DNA of 64,000 bases, from assembly GCA_963832725.1 (NCBI GenBank), contig CAWHVG010000005.1, positions 2,294,001-2,358,000 of the forward strand, given 5' to 3'. Of this stretch, positions 18,757 through 27,713 are shown piece after piece (the first letter of the stretch is position 1; each line of letters starts with the position of its first letter). Both the position numbers and the translations under genes were made by a program. The notes beneath the pieces were generated by a model. The model searched no databases. It saw nothing but the letters and a program-made list of their open reading frames with translations, and had not been told where the DNA came from. This DNA comes from JAEZBP01 sp963832725. GTDB lineage: Bacteria; Myxococcota_A; Polyangia; Polyangiales; Sandaracinaceae.

Positions 18757-19140
18757 ATGGGAATCCTAGAGAAGCTCTTCAGGCCGGCCCGCCGCGTCGT
18801 GCCCACGCCGGTCCGCGACGTCGACACGTTTCGTGGCACCGTGCTCGAGAGCGAGGTGCCGGTGATCGTGGACGTGTGGAGCGAGTCCTGCGCGCCCTGC
18901 CGGCAGCTCGTCCCCGTGCTGATCGATGTGGCCACGCGCCACGAGGGCCGTATCAGGGTGGTGGAGATCCAAGCGGACGCCGACCCGGCGCTGCTCGGGC
19001 GGCTGAAGGTACGGGCCACCCCGACGCTGATCGTCTACGAAGGAGGCGAGGAGCTCGGGCGGCAGACCGGATTCCGGCCCGCGTCGTGGTTCGACGAGAT
19101 GATCGAGACGGAGTTCCCGGTTCGGGAGGCGAGCGCATGA
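18757..19140 (+). CDS. Thioredoxin-family protein
   Basis: 127 residues beginning MGILEKLFRPARRVVP, then a thioredoxin fold with the active site VWSESCAPCRQLVPVL (CAPC instead of the classical CGPC) and the cis-proline segment KVRATPTLIVYEGGEELGRQ. No signal peptide, so cytoplasmic. Its stop overlaps the start of the rhodanese gene (ATGA), forming a two-gene operon. The CAPC motif is seen in other thioredoxin-like proteins and may tune the redox potential (inference). An upstream in-frame extension to 18640 looks unlike the family, so ATG 18757 was chosen. Confidence 0.88.
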   Translation: MGILEKLFRPARRVVPTPVRDVDTFRGTVLESEVPVIVDVWSESCAPCRQLVPVLIDVATRHEGRIRVVEIQADADPALLGRLKVRATPTLIVYEGGEELGRQTGFRPASWFDEMIETEFPVREASA

Positions 19141-19487
19141 ACGACAACCTGGTCACCGCGATCGGCTTGGCCGTCGTCACATTCTTCCTGCTGCGCATGA
19201 TCCTCGCTTGGCGAGGCCGGGTGTCTGGCACCGACGCCAAGGCGAAGGTCGAGGCCGGGGCGCTGCTGCTCGACGTGCGGAGTCCCTCGGAGTTCCGCAG
19301 CGGCGGGCTGCCGGGCGCCAAGAACGTCCCGGTCCAATCGCTCGCGGGGCGGCTCGGCGAGCTCGACAAGAGCCGGCCGATCGTCGTCTATTGCGCGTCC
19401 GGCATGCGCTCGAGCCGCGCGGCCTCGCTCCTGCGGGGCAAAGGCTTCGAGGTCCACGACCTCGGACCGGCCAGCGCCTGGAGCTGA
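19137..19487 (+). CDS. Membrane-anchored rhodanese-like sulfurtransferase
   Basis: 116 residues. An N-terminal transmembrane helix (LVTAIGLAVVTFFLLRMILA) is followed by one rhodanese domain: LLLDVRSPSEFRSGGLPGAKN near residue 45 and the active-site loop VVYCASGMRSSRAA with the persulfide-forming Cys. Rhodaneses of this kind carry sulfur or take part in thiol redox traffic at the membrane. Overlap with the thioredoxin gene suggests the two act on the same thiol/persulfide chemistry (inference). The length is typical of single-domain, anchored rhodaneses. Confidence 0.9.
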   Translation: MNDNLVTAIGLAVVTFFLLRMILAWRGRVSGTDAKAKVEAGALLLDVRSPSEFRSGGLPGAKNVPVQSLAGRLGELDKSRPIVVYCASGMRSSRAASLLRGKGFEVHDLGPASAWS

Positions 19488-19825
19488 GGGCCCCGACCGC
19501 GAGCGCCGCGCCAGCCCGACGAACGCACGGCGGCACCTCACGGACCCAGAGCGCGAGACGGGCTCGAGGCTCGTGGTCGCGAAGAGCCGCAAGTCCCGGG
19601 TGCACATCGCGATCGTCGCGAGCCGAGCGGCGCGAGCCGAGCCGACGCGAGCCGAGCCGTCGCGAGCTCGGCCCGCGGCTCGAGCAAAGGTCTGTTACCC
19701 AGTCGCACCGAGCGCCGACGCACACGGTGGGCCTCGAGAGCGCCGATCCGTTTGAAGCGCCGAGAGAGCCGGGAGCGCGACGAGGTTCAGTCGTGGACGA
19801 GGCGATGCGTGGGGAGCTTACGACC
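19488..19825 (+). other. Intergenic region with GCGAGCCGAGC-type short repeats
   Basis: 338 bp between the convergent rhodanese and yceI-like genes. About 19613-19690 holds four or five degenerate copies of GCGAGCCGAGCCG, partly self-complementary with the CGGCTCG that follows. No gene or clear T-tailed terminator is visible, though the repeat could fold and act as a transcription barrier. Confidence 0.55.
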
Positions 19826-20446
19826 TCAGCTCTGGGGGGCCACGGCGCGCAGCGTGACGTTCACCTGGATCTCGTTGGACACCTTGAGGCGCACCGGCAG
19901 CGGCACCGACACGCCGTAGTCGGTGAGGCGCACCGCGAAGCTGGCCCGTACCCGCAAGACGTCGCCATCGATGTGCGCGGCGCGGAGCTCCTCGCTGAAG
20001 GGGATCAAACGCACCCGCGCGTTGGAGACCACGTCGTGGGTGACGCCGTGGATGGTGAAGCGGCCGTGGACCCGGACGCGGGCCTCCCGGTTCGGCTGCA
20101 GGTGAGCGGCGCCCTCGACCCGCGTGATCTCGAAGGTGGCGTCGGGAAAGCGGGCTGCGTCCAGCCAACCGTCGCCCCGGAGGTGCTCGTCGCGCAGGTC
20201 GATCCCAGTCCGGATGGAGGCGACGCGCACACGCACGGCTCCGCTCGCGCCGGACGGGTTGTCGGCGTCGAAGATCACGTCGCCGGTCACGTGCGAGCTG
20301 ACGCCGGTCATGGTCTCGAGCGGCGCGTCGGAGACGAACTCGATGCGGCTCCCACCGTCGTTGTGAATGGTGTACGTGCGCTCCTGCGCGGCGGCCGGCG
20401 CCGCGAGGGCGAGTGACGAGATCAGGGCCGCGACGATGCTCTTCAT
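19826..20446 (-). CDS. YceI-family periplasmic lipid-binding protein
   Basis: 206 residues with a signal peptide MKSIVAALISSLALAAPAAA cleaved after the AAA/Q boundary. The mature part is a YceI lipocalin-like barrel: SRIEFVSDAPLETMTGVS, VRVASIRTGIDLRDEHLRGD, ARFPDATFEITRVEG, GRFTIHGVTHDVV. YceI proteins bind polyisoprenoid or amphiphilic ligands in the periplasm. It is a single gene facing the rhodanese gene and divergent, across 418 bp, from the zinc-ribbon membrane gene. The sequence is complete with no frame errors. Confidence 0.92.
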   Translation of the reverse strand: MKSIVAALISSLALAAPAAAQERTYTIHNDGGSRIEFVSDAPLETMTGVSSHVTGDVIFDADNPSGASGAVRVRVASIRTGIDLRDEHLRGDGWLDAARFPDATFEITRVEGAAHLQPNREARVRVHGRFTIHGVTHDVVSNARVRLIPFSEELRAAHIDGDVLRVRASFAVRLTDYGVSVPLPVRLKVSNEIQVNVTLRAVAPQS

Positions 20447-20864
20447 GCGTATCTCCTCCCGCTCGGGGTCGTGGGGTTCGGAGTGTGCGTACGGCTCTCG
20501 GGCGAGCTAGTTACGGGCACCCGCGGAGACCTGGTTCGACGCTTCCGTAACGAGGAGGAGAGCCAGCGCCCGACGCGCCGCGTTCGCCTCGACATGCGCG
20601 CTCGACGAAACAGAACGCTCGCACCGCACGACACTGCGCCTCGATCGCACACGCTGGTCGCCGGTCGTCGCGAGGTTCCGGGCGCGCGGACCGCGGACCT
20701 CCGCTCGCCCGCGGCTCCCTCGGGTTCCTTCCAGCGGCCTGCACAACGGGGCTTCCGAAATGAGCGGACGCTGGAGCTCCAGAAGGACCTGCCGGTACCC
20801 GAGCTACGCCGGAGCGGATCGGCTGGACGGTGGACGTTCCCGGCGTAGGCTGCGGGCCGTGGAG
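20447..20864 (+). other. Intergenic region between divergent genes
   Basis: 418 bp that must contain the promoters of the yceI-like gene (minus) and of the gene at 20865 (plus). A GGAGG-type ribosome site lies just before each start. I see no repeat, RNA gene or convincing reading frame here. Confidence 0.45.
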
Positions 20865-21410
20865 ATGGCCGGCCGGCGATGCGCGCGTTGCGACGCCACC
20901 CTCGAGGAGGGCGCTGCCGGCAAGGCCTGCGAGGACTGCGACGTGGTGCTCTGCGACACGTGCAGAGAGGACGACGCGCGCTGCCCGCGATGCGAGCGCG
21001 AGCTCGGAGGGAGAGACGTGCCGGAAGAGAAGAGTCAGCCCGAGCCCGACACGACGGTGGAGCGCGGTCGCAAACAGGCCGTGGCCGTCTCGTTCAGCGT
21101 GATAGGCGGGCTCGTGCTCCTCGGGTTCCTGAGCGGCCAGCTCGCGAGCGTGCCGCTCTCGCTCTTCGTCTTCGGACTGCTCTTCTTCCAGCTCTTCCGC
21201 GGCCGCGCCTGGGCGCGCTGGCTGATCGTCTTCTTGGTGGGTGGGCTCTCGGTCACCTACGCCTTGGCCGCGTTCAGTGTCTTCCAGCCGAACGACGCGC
21301 CGCTCTTCTCCGCCGCGTTCGCAGCGATGTTCGCCTGGAACGCGTTCGTGATGGCGCTCAGCCCACCGCTCGGGCGCTTCCTCCAGGCGCAGCGCCAGAA
21401 GAACGGGTGA
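20865..21410 (+). CDS. Zinc-ribbon membrane protein (181 aa)
   Basis: An N-terminal cysteine-rich head (MAGRRCARCDATLEEGAAGK, then CEDCDVVLCDTCREDD and CPRCERELGG) forms what should be two zinc sites. A charged linker and about four transmembrane helices follow (VAVSFSVIGGLVLLGFLSGQ; LSLFVFGLLFFQLF; ARWLIVFLVGGLSVTYALAA; AAFAAMFAWNAFVMAL). Family and function not recognised. A GTG at 20859 is an alternative start. Its stop overlaps the GTG of the AlkZ-like gene, so both are translated together, a link that gives no obvious functional clue. Confidence 0.8.
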   Translation: MAGRRCARCDATLEEGAAGKACEDCDVVLCDTCREDDARCPRCERELGGRDVPEEKSQPEPDTTVERGRKQAVAVSFSVIGGLVLLGFLSGQLASVPLSLFVFGLLFFQLFRGRAWARWLIVFLVGGLSVTYALAAFSVFQPNDAPLFSAAFAAMFAWNAFVMALSPPLGRFLQAQRQKNG

Positions 21411-22549
21411 GCGAGCGCGTCCTGACGCGCGACGAGGCGCGCCGCTACCTCGTGGCCACGCTCGGGCTGAGGCGCCGTCGCCACCGCGGGCGGGCAGGCA
21501 TCCGCCACACCCTCGACGCGCTCGGCTGTGTACAGCTCGACCCGCTCGACGCGATCGGCACCAACGCCGATCTGGTGGTGCTGGCGCGCGTCGACGGCGT
21601 GGCCAAAGGCGACGTCTACCGCGCGCTGCTGCCGCGGCACGCCTTCGAGCACTTCGCCAAGGAGCGCTGCCTCCTGCCGGCGCGGGCGTTCCCCCAGTAC
21701 CGCGATCAGGCCCGTCAGACGCCGTGGTGGCGGCTCGGCGAGCGCGTGCGCAAGGTCCCGCCGCGCGTGATCGAGGCCGTCTACCGGGAGGTGTCGGAGC
21801 GCGGCCCGATCGGCCCCTCGCAGCTCTCCGATCACGGCGAGGTCGAGCCCCTCGACTGGCAAGGCTGGAAGGGTACGGCGCGCATGAGCACGATGGCGCT
21901 CGAGATCCTCTGGACTCGCTGCCGCATCGTGGTCGCCGGCCGCGCGGACAACGGCGAGAAGCGCTACGACCTGCCGGCGCGGGCGCTGCCCGATCATCAC
22001 GACGCGCCCGCCGCGCCCTTCGAGCGCTGGGCATTGGTCGAGCGGGTGCGCTCGGCGGGACTCTTGGCGCGCGCCGGCGGCCCGCATTGGTCGATGCTGC
22101 GGGACGTCCGCACCTCGACCTTGCCCGACGCCCTCATCGAAGAAGGCCTGCTGGAAGAAGTGCGCGTCGAGGGCTCCCGCCGCCCGTATTTGGCGCTTCG
22201 CGGTTTGCTCGCACCGCGCACGCGCGACGACGGCCAGCTCCGGATCCTGGGCCCGCTCGATCCTCTCCTCTGGGATCGCGCGCTGGTCCGGCACGCGTTC
22301 TCGTTCGACTACGTCTGGGAGGTCTACAAGCCGGCGTCCAAACGTCGCTTCGGCTGGTACGTCTGCCCGCTCCTGCACGAGGGGCAGCTGGTCGGGCGGA
22401 TGGAGGCGCGGCTGCGCGAGGGCGCGATGATCGTCGAAAAGCTCTGGCCCGAGCCCGACCGAACGCTCGACCGAGACGCCCTGCGCGCCGCGCTGGAGCG
22501 GCACGCGAACGCGTGCGGCGTCGAGCTGGACTTTCCGCCCCTAGCCTAG
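21407..22549 (+). CDS. AlkZ/YcaQ-family DNA glycosylase (winged-helix protein)
   Basis: 380 residues from GTG 21407. Members of this family (AlkZ, YcaQ) unhook interstrand crosslinks or excise alkylated purines using a QxD catalytic motif; here it reads GCVQLDPLDAIGTNADLVVL near residue 45. Three winged-helix modules can be followed, with the C-terminal segment FGWYVCPLLHEGQLVGRMEA and the terminal ELDFPPL also typical. Annotation in other genomes is often 'winged helix DNA-binding domain-containing protein'. Overlaps the zinc-ribbon membrane gene by GTGA. Complete and without frame errors. Substrate range cannot be read from the sequence. Confidence 0.88.
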   Translation: MSERVLTRDEARRYLVATLGLRRRRHRGRAGIRHTLDALGCVQLDPLDAIGTNADLVVLARVDGVAKGDVYRALLPRHAFEHFAKERCLLPARAFPQYRDQARQTPWWRLGERVRKVPPRVIEAVYREVSERGPIGPSQLSDHGEVEPLDWQGWKGTARMSTMALEILWTRCRIVVAGRADNGEKRYDLPARALPDHHDAPAAPFERWALVERVRSAGLLARAGGPHWSMLRDVRTSTLPDALIEEGLLEEVRVEGSRRPYLALRGLLAPRTRDDGQLRILGPLDPLLWDRALVRHAFSFDYVWEVYKPASKRRFGWYVCPLLHEGQLVGRMEARLREGAMIVEKLWPEPDRTLDRDALRAALERHANACGVELDFPPLA

Positions 22550-22953
22550 ACTAGCCCTAGCAGTCCGTTGAAGAGCCTCGCTCCTCGGCTTTCGGGGGGA
22601 CGACCCGTCTGTGCGTGCGTTCCTCCTCGCACATGCTGAAGCATTCGCTCGTCGGCGAACTGGAGGCCGCGGATGTCTCCCCAGCTCGCGATGTCGCCGT
22701 TGATGGTGACCGCGACACGACCGGTGGCGAGCACGTTCTTGGTGTGCCGCGTCTCCCGGTCGGACATGAAGTAGAAGTCGGCCCCGTCGTTCACGTAGAA
22801 GACGGTCGCGGCCCACAGCCCGTCGGGCCCGTCGGTGGCCAGGCTCAGCGTGTGGTGTGCGGCGAGGAACTCCCGCACGCGCGTCTCGAGGTCGTCGCTC
22901 AGCGCGCCAGGTACGCACGGCCCGGGTCGAGCCACCCGCGCGCGGCTTTGCAA
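22546..22953 (-). CDS. Pyridoxamine 5'-phosphate oxidase-like flavoprotein, probably truncated
   Basis: A split-barrel flavin-binding protein: VREFLAAHHTLSLATDGPDG, LWAATVFYVNDGADFYFMSD, KNVLATGRVAVTINGDIASW and GDIRGLQF are classic for the family. After GLQF, where relatives continue with about 40 more residues of barrel and C-terminal helix, the sequence becomes an unrelated Arg/Gly-rich tail, so the gene appears truncated or frameshifted near 22660. The start is uncertain (TTG 22953 or a later GTG). It converges on the AlkZ-like gene, with stops almost touching. Confidence 0.7.
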   Translation of the reverse strand: MQSRARVARPGPCVPGALSDDLETRVREFLAAHHTLSLATDGPDGLWAATVFYVNDGADFYFMSDRETRHTKNVLATGRVAVTINGDIASWGDIRGLQFADERMLQHVRGGTHAQTGRPPESRGARLFNGLLGLV

Positions 22954-23004
22954 TGCCCGCTCCGCTGTCCAACCATGGAGTCCCTTTCACGCGGTAGGTG
23001 AAGC

Positions 23005-23961
23005 TTGGCTTGCTCGAAAACGACCCTGTCTCTCCTGGCCCTCGGGATGCTCGCCGGATGCAGCGCGGACGGCACCGCCACGGCCGACGGAGGGCTGGAC
23101 GCCGCTCGACCGGCGCCGGACGCATCTGTCACGCGCGACGCGTCCTCGATCCACCCGGGGAGCGACGCGCAGACCCCGATGGGCACCGACGCGGGCTGCG
23201 GCCTCCTGATGCCGCCTTCCACGTCGGGCACGTGCTGCACCTCCTGCACGCCGGGAAGCGGCAACTGCCAGCCGAACGGCTGCTACAACGGCTGGTGGTG
23301 CGACAACGACAGTGATCAGTGCCGCTGCGTGTCGCCGCCGACCCCCTCGGACTGCGCGACCGGCCTCCCCATGCCCGGCACCTGGCCGAGCACCACCGGC
23401 GCCCTCGCATGCAGCACGCCCGCCACGTTCGACGAGAGCACCGGCACCGGGCAGTGCGGCCGGTGGCGCTGGTCGGTGAAGACCGGCGTGGACACCGACG
23501 CGAGCTCGATCGACACCACGCCGGTCGTCACCACCATCGCCGACCTCATCGCGCTGAGCCCGCCGAGCACACTCCAGTACGGGACGCCACGGCAGCCTCC
23601 GACCGAGACGACGGTCTACGAGCTGGTGAACATCCACGTCAGCGACGTCGGCCGCTCCGCCGACAGCGACTACCACATGATCGTCGACGACGGCGCGGGC
23701 AACACGATGATCATCGAGGTGCCCTTCCCGGAGTGCGTGGTCTCGGGCGGCGTGCTCGGATGCAACATCACCCATGCGCGCAAGCAGGTGGACGACGCGC
23801 TCGGGCCGGTCGGCTCGGGTCACCCGGTCGACCAGACCGCGACGGTCATCGGCGTGGGCTTCTTCGACTTCGTACACGGCCAGAACGGCGTGGCGCCGAA
23901 CGGGATCGAGCTGCACCCGGTGCTGGCCATCTGCTTCGGGAGCGACTGCACCCCGAACTGA
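23005..23961 (+). CDS. Secreted Cys-rich lipoprotein (318 aa)
   Basis: Starts at TTG 23005 (MACSKTTLSLLALGMLAGCS), a clear lipoprotein signal with lipobox LAGC. An Asp/Ala-rich linker (DGGLDAARPAPDASVTRDAS) follows, then a Cys-rich segment (CCTSCTPGSGNCQPNGCYNG), then a globular C-terminal domain with strands such as TTVYELVNIHVSDVGRSADS and MIVDDGAGNTMIIEVPFPEC. This build, a lipid anchor plus acidic linker plus Cys-rich domain, is frequent in myxobacterial surface proteins. The function is not recognised; the last domain has the look of an OB-fold or carbohydrate-binding module (weak impression). Confidence 0.8.
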   Translation: MACSKTTLSLLALGMLAGCSADGTATADGGLDAARPAPDASVTRDASSIHPGSDAQTPMGTDAGCGLLMPPSTSGTCCTSCTPGSGNCQPNGCYNGWWCDNDSDQCRCVSPPTPSDCATGLPMPGTWPSTTGALACSTPATFDESTGTGQCGRWRWSVKTGVDTDASSIDTTPVVTTIADLIALSPPSTLQYGTPRQPPTETTVYELVNIHVSDVGRSADSDYHMIVDDGAGNTMIIEVPFPECVVSGGVLGCNITHARKQVDDALGPVGSGHPVDQTATVIGVGFFDFVHGQNGVAPNGIELHPVLAICFGSDCTPN

Positions 23962-24147
23962 ATCCGCAGGTGGTTTGGCGACATCGACGGCGGGTCTATT
24001 CGGCCCTCGGCACCGGCAGCCTACCGGAGCTCGCCGCGCCTCGGATCTTCGGAGGCCCCGCGCGGTGACCGAGCGCGGTCCGCTGGGCCCGCGAGGTGGC
24101 GCGCGCGAGCGGGTCGCCTGAGACTGCCTTATGCTCGAGGTACTTCG

Positions 24148-25215
24148 ATGAACGACTTACCCACATGGGCGCCGATGTGTGCACGCCCGCAGCGTGATTC
24201 GTCGGCACATCTTTCTGCTGGTGCTCTGGTTTCTGCTGGTGCTCTGGTTTTTCCTGCTGCTCTGGCGCTCCTGGCCGGGACCACGTTGGCCCTGCTCGCC
24301 GCGCCCGCCGCGGCCCAGAGCACTCCAGCCTCCCGCCTCGGCAACCCGGTGACCGGTGAGGCCTCCGAAGTCGTCGTCCCTCCGCCGCCGTCCTACCTGG
24401 AGCAGGATGGACAGTATCCCGCCGAGGGCGTCGGGACTGTCAGTGGCGTCGGTTCCGAGGAGACGGGCGAGGATGGCGGCGAGTCCACCGACGAGATCCG
24501 CGTACGGCTGCGGGCGCTCGACATGACCTGGCAGACGCTGGCGATGACCTCGGGGCAGAGCTGGTTCAACTTCGCCTTCAGTCTGCTCGGCGGCGGGCTT
24601 CAGGTGGGGTTCGGGATCTACATGGCCACGCAGAGCGGGCCGGCTGCCGCGTTCGGTGGCATCTGGATCGGCATGGGAGGTCTGGCGCTGGTCTCTCCGC
24701 TGATCCGCCTGCTCCTGCAGCCGAACGCCGGGACGCCCGCGATGCGCTACCTCGGCATGGCGGACACCACGCGCGCCGAAGCGCTGGCCAAGATGCGCTA
24801 TGGCGAGGAGCAGCTCGAGGCGTACGCGAACGGCTGGTTCACGATGCGGATGGTCAACGCCTCCGTGAACGTGGCCAGCTCGGTCGCCATCGCGGGCGTC
24901 ATGGGCTGGGTCGTGTCGAACAACAGCGCCTCCTCAGGCTGGGGCTGGTCGAACCCGTTCACCTACGTGATGTTCATCGCGCCGGCGTACGCCCTGATCA
25001 GCGGCCTCATCACCTTCGCCACGCCGAGCGGGGCCGAGCGCCGCTGGATGATGTACCAACGCATGCGCGACCAGCTCCGCGCCCGCCGTCTGCGCGGCGA
25101 GAACGTGAGCGAGGACGAGGTCCCGATCCCCCAGCCTGCGGGCCCGAGCTTCTCCTTCGGGCTGGCGCCCGACCCGCGCGGTGGCGGGTTCGCGACCATC
25201 GCCGGCCGGTTCTGA
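24148..25215 (+). CDS. Exported membrane protein of unknown function (355 aa)
   Basis: Starts MNDLPTWAPMCARPQRDSSA, then a long hydrophobic signal ending LLAAPAAAQ. The signal holds a perfect 18-bp duplication (24213-24248) encoding the repeated SAGALV. The mature part has an acidic Gly-rich linker, a helical segment (IRVRLRALDMTWQTLAMTSG) and four hydrophobic helices (FNFAFSLLGGGLQVGFGIYM; GGIWIGMGGLALVSPLIRLL; VNVASSVAIAGVMGWVVSNN; FTYVMFIAPAYALISGLITF). A charged C-terminal tail follows. Unrecognised family, complete and free of frame errors. Confidence 0.8.
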   Translation: MNDLPTWAPMCARPQRDSSAHLSAGALVSAGALVFPAALALLAGTTLALLAAPAAAQSTPASRLGNPVTGEASEVVVPPPPSYLEQDGQYPAEGVGTVSGVGSEETGEDGGESTDEIRVRLRALDMTWQTLAMTSGQSWFNFAFSLLGGGLQVGFGIYMATQSGPAAAFGGIWIGMGGLALVSPLIRLLLQPNAGTPAMRYLGMADTTRAEALAKMRYGEEQLEAYANGWFTMRMVNASVNVASSVAIAGVMGWVVSNNSASSGWGWSNPFTYVMFIAPAYALISGLITFATPSGAERRWMMYQRMRDQLRARRLRGENVSEDEVPIPQPAGPSFSFGLAPDPRGGGFATIAGRF

Positions 25216-25268
25216 GCTCGGCCGTCCATCTTCCGCACACGAGACGGCGGGCTCGAAGGCGTAGACCC

Positions 25269-25610
25269 TCAGTTCTCGGTGGGCTCGCCGAGCGCGAGCG
25301 GCCGAAAGGACTCGGTCTTCGGGTCGTAGGCCGTCAGCTCGCCCGTTTCGATGGAGTAGACCCAGCCGCGCAGCACGACTTCGCCCGAGATCCCTTCTCC
25401 GTGGGGTGGGACCCGGTTACCCGCATTGCGGACCACGAAGAGCTCTCCCCCCGATTGGGTGATGAGACTCGGTACCACCCGCGAGTCCGAGCAGGTGATC
25501 CAGAGCGCGCGCGGCGCCTGCCCCTTCGCGAGGTCGCGCAGCTCGTCGCGGCGCGACGCGACCACGTCCCGCTGGAAGCGACCGATCCCCTCCAGCAGCT
25601 TTTCCATCAC
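25269..25610 (-). pseudogene. Beta-carbonic anhydrase with an internal deletion
   Basis: The N-terminal half is a normal beta-carbonic anhydrase: FQRDVVASRRDELRDLAKGQ, ALWITCSDSRVVPSLITQ (zinc Cys and the Asp/Arg dyad) and GELFVVRNAGNRVPPHGEG. It then jumps straight to the usual C-terminal strand ISGEVVLRGWVYSIETGELT and AYDPKTESF. The middle, about 90-100 residues with the CGHxxCG motif that supplies the His and second Cys zinc ligands, is missing, leaving 113 residues rather than about 210. The join is in frame. Without those ligands it should be inactive. It lies 872 bp from, and divergent to, sbtA and sbtB, so the island as a whole handles inorganic carbon. Confidence 0.82.
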
Positions 25611-26482
25611 CTCTGCGTCTAGCTACCCCAGACGGCCGCCAGCAGAAGCGCCGCACCGGTGCCGCTATCAGGGAGCTCGGCGAGGCGAGGCACTTTTGCC
25701 GCTCCCGTTTCGCGAGGATCCGGTCGCGGGACGAATCCTCGCCGGGTCGCCACGAACCGCGTGGCAACGGCCAACTCCTGCGGTTCGGCAGGTCCCTTGC
25801 GGTTCGGCAGCCCCTTCCGATTCGGCAGGACCCTTCCGATTCGGCAGGTCCCTTGCGATTCGGCAGGCCCGTGGAACGGTACTCTTGTAGCCCGCTCCCG
25901 ACGCGCCGCCCCGGTGACCCCGTCCCGACGCGCCTCGGCAGGCTCCGACTCCTCGCGTGATCGCTGGCGGTCTTCCGCTGCGAGACGCCGTGGTCCGCCC
26001 GGCAGCGCGCAGTCGCAAACACTTCGACCTGGCCGAAGGTCACGATCGCTTTTTTGGAACCTGGCCACGATTCCCTCCGTCGTGGAGGTGCAGGACGAGA
26101 ATCAGAACCGCTCCCAACCACAGCTCGGGTCGGCGGGAACGCCGGCCGGCCCTCTCGGGATTGGCCGTGCCTGCTTCGTTCCGGTCCCTTCGAGGTCCAG
26201 CGATTCGCCCACGAACTCACCCGCCTATCGGGCCTCGGGCGGACGACCACGGTCTCCCTCCATCCTCCTCGTACGCAGGTGCTGGAGCCCACGACCTCAT
26301 GCCGAGAACCACGTTTACGGCGGAAGAAAACGTTCGACGTGGTTGCTGAGCGAACGCTGAGTCAACGATCTACCGAGGTGGGAAGACCGTTCTCATTTAC
26401 GCCACACCGCGCTCCGCACGAGCAGCTCCACGCCGCAAACGGGTAGCCTCGCAGCAACGCGCGAACCCATTCGGAGAAGTAC
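25611..26482 (+). other. 872-bp gene-free region between carbonic anhydrase and sbtA
   Basis: No convincing gene on either strand. It holds the 19-bp repeat array at 25782-25874. The stretch 26280-26482 is notably less GC-rich than the rest and ends in the sbtA ribosome site (GGAGAAG before ATG 26483); the sbtA promoter should be there. Confidence 0.5.
25782..25874 (+). repeat. Five tandem units of an 18-19 bp repeat
   Basis: Head-to-tail units with consensus GATTCGGCAGGTCCCTTGC at 25782, 25801, 25819, 25838 and 25857. The first two begin GGTTCGG and the rest GATTCGG. Intergenic, between the carbonic anhydrase remnant and sbtA. Confidence 0.85.
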
Positions 26483-27617
26483 ATGGATTTACATCAGATC
26501 TTGCTCAACATCGAGCACAACATGCTGAAGCCGTTGCTGCTTTTCTTCTTCATGGGGTTCTTGATTCCAATACTCAAGATCCCCTTCGAGTTTCCGAAGC
26601 CGCTCTACCAATCGATCACGCTCTACCTGCTGATCTCGATCGGTTGGCACGGCGGTGAAGAGCTCTCCCATCTGAGCGGCCACCAGCTCGTCGACGCCGT
26701 CGGGTTCATGGGCTTCGGCTTCGTCGTCAACCTGACCATCGGCTTCGCCGCCTACTTCATCCTCAGGTCGTTCACGAAGCTGAGAAAAATCGACGCCGCG
26801 GTGGTGGGCGGCTACTACGGCTCGGACAGCGCCGGCACGTTCGCCACGGCACTCGGCGTCATCGCGGCTGCGAACATCGCGTTCGCTCCCTACATGCCCG
26901 CCATGCTCGCGGTCATGGAGGTCCCGGGCTGCCTCGTGGCGCTCTTCCTCGTCACTCGGATGCGGCAGAACGGCATGGACGCCGACGGCAACATGCCCGG
27001 CGAGCTCGGCTACGACGCCGACAACGCGCCCAAGGGTGAGCCGAAGAAGTTCTTCGATCCGGAGGTCCTGCGCGAGGTCTTCCTCAACCCAGGCCTCTTC
27101 CTGCTCTTCGGCGGCACCCTCGTCGGCTACATCGCCGGCGGCTCGGGCGCGAACCTGGCGGACGAAGACGAGCTCTTCATCCACATCTTCCACGCCGTGC
27201 TCTGCCTCTTCCTGCTCGAGATGGGCATGACCGCGGCCAAGCGCCTCCCCGATCTCCAAGGTCGCGGGCGGTCGCTTCATCGCCTTCGGCCTCTTCATGC
27301 CGAACGTCTTCGCGGCCTTCGGCATGGTCATGGCGCACCTCTACTCGCACGCGACGGGCAACCCGCTCGACCTCGGCACCTACATGCTCTTCAGCGTGCT
27401 CTGCGGCGCCGCCTCGTACATCGCGGTGCCGGCCATCCAGCGCATCGCCGTGCCCGAGTCCAGCCCGACGCTCCCGCTCGCCGCATCGCTCGGACTGACG
27501 TTCTCCTACAACGTCACGGTCGGCATCCCCGTCTACGAGGAGTTCGCGAAGAGGATGATGGAGGCGTGGCCGGTCGTCGCGACGCACAGCCAGGTCGCCA
27601 TGGCGATGCTCCACTGA
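26483..27617 (+). CDS. sbtA: SbtA-type sodium-dependent bicarbonate transporter
   Basis: Integral membrane Na+/HCO3- symporter of the SbtA (DUF897) family. The start MDLHQILLNIEHNMLKPLLL follows a GGAGAAG ribosome site. Ten or so helices are visible in two inverted halves, with the family markers VGGYYGSDSAGTFATALGV, GYIAGGSG and FSYNVTVGIPVYEEFAK. An extra base at 27251-27256 (GATCTCC) breaks the frame after TAAKRLPDL; without it the gene is exactly 378 codons, the standard length. Its neighbour 96 bp downstream encodes the matching PII-like regulator, as in cyanobacteria. In a heterotroph it may feed carboxylases under low CO2 (inference). Confidence 0.92.
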
Positions 27618-27713
27618 TCACGACGCCGCCCGAGCCCACCGCCGGCTCGGGCGCTCGTGAGCGAGAATCCTCGTGAGCGACAATCAGAGAACTCTGCCTG
27701 AAAGGTTCAGGAC

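Noticed and set aside
20511..22034. 507-codon minus-strand Arg-rich frame
   Set aside because: Antisense to the zinc-ribbon membrane gene and the AlkZ-like gene; composition (Arg, Ala, Pro) is that of a shadow frame.
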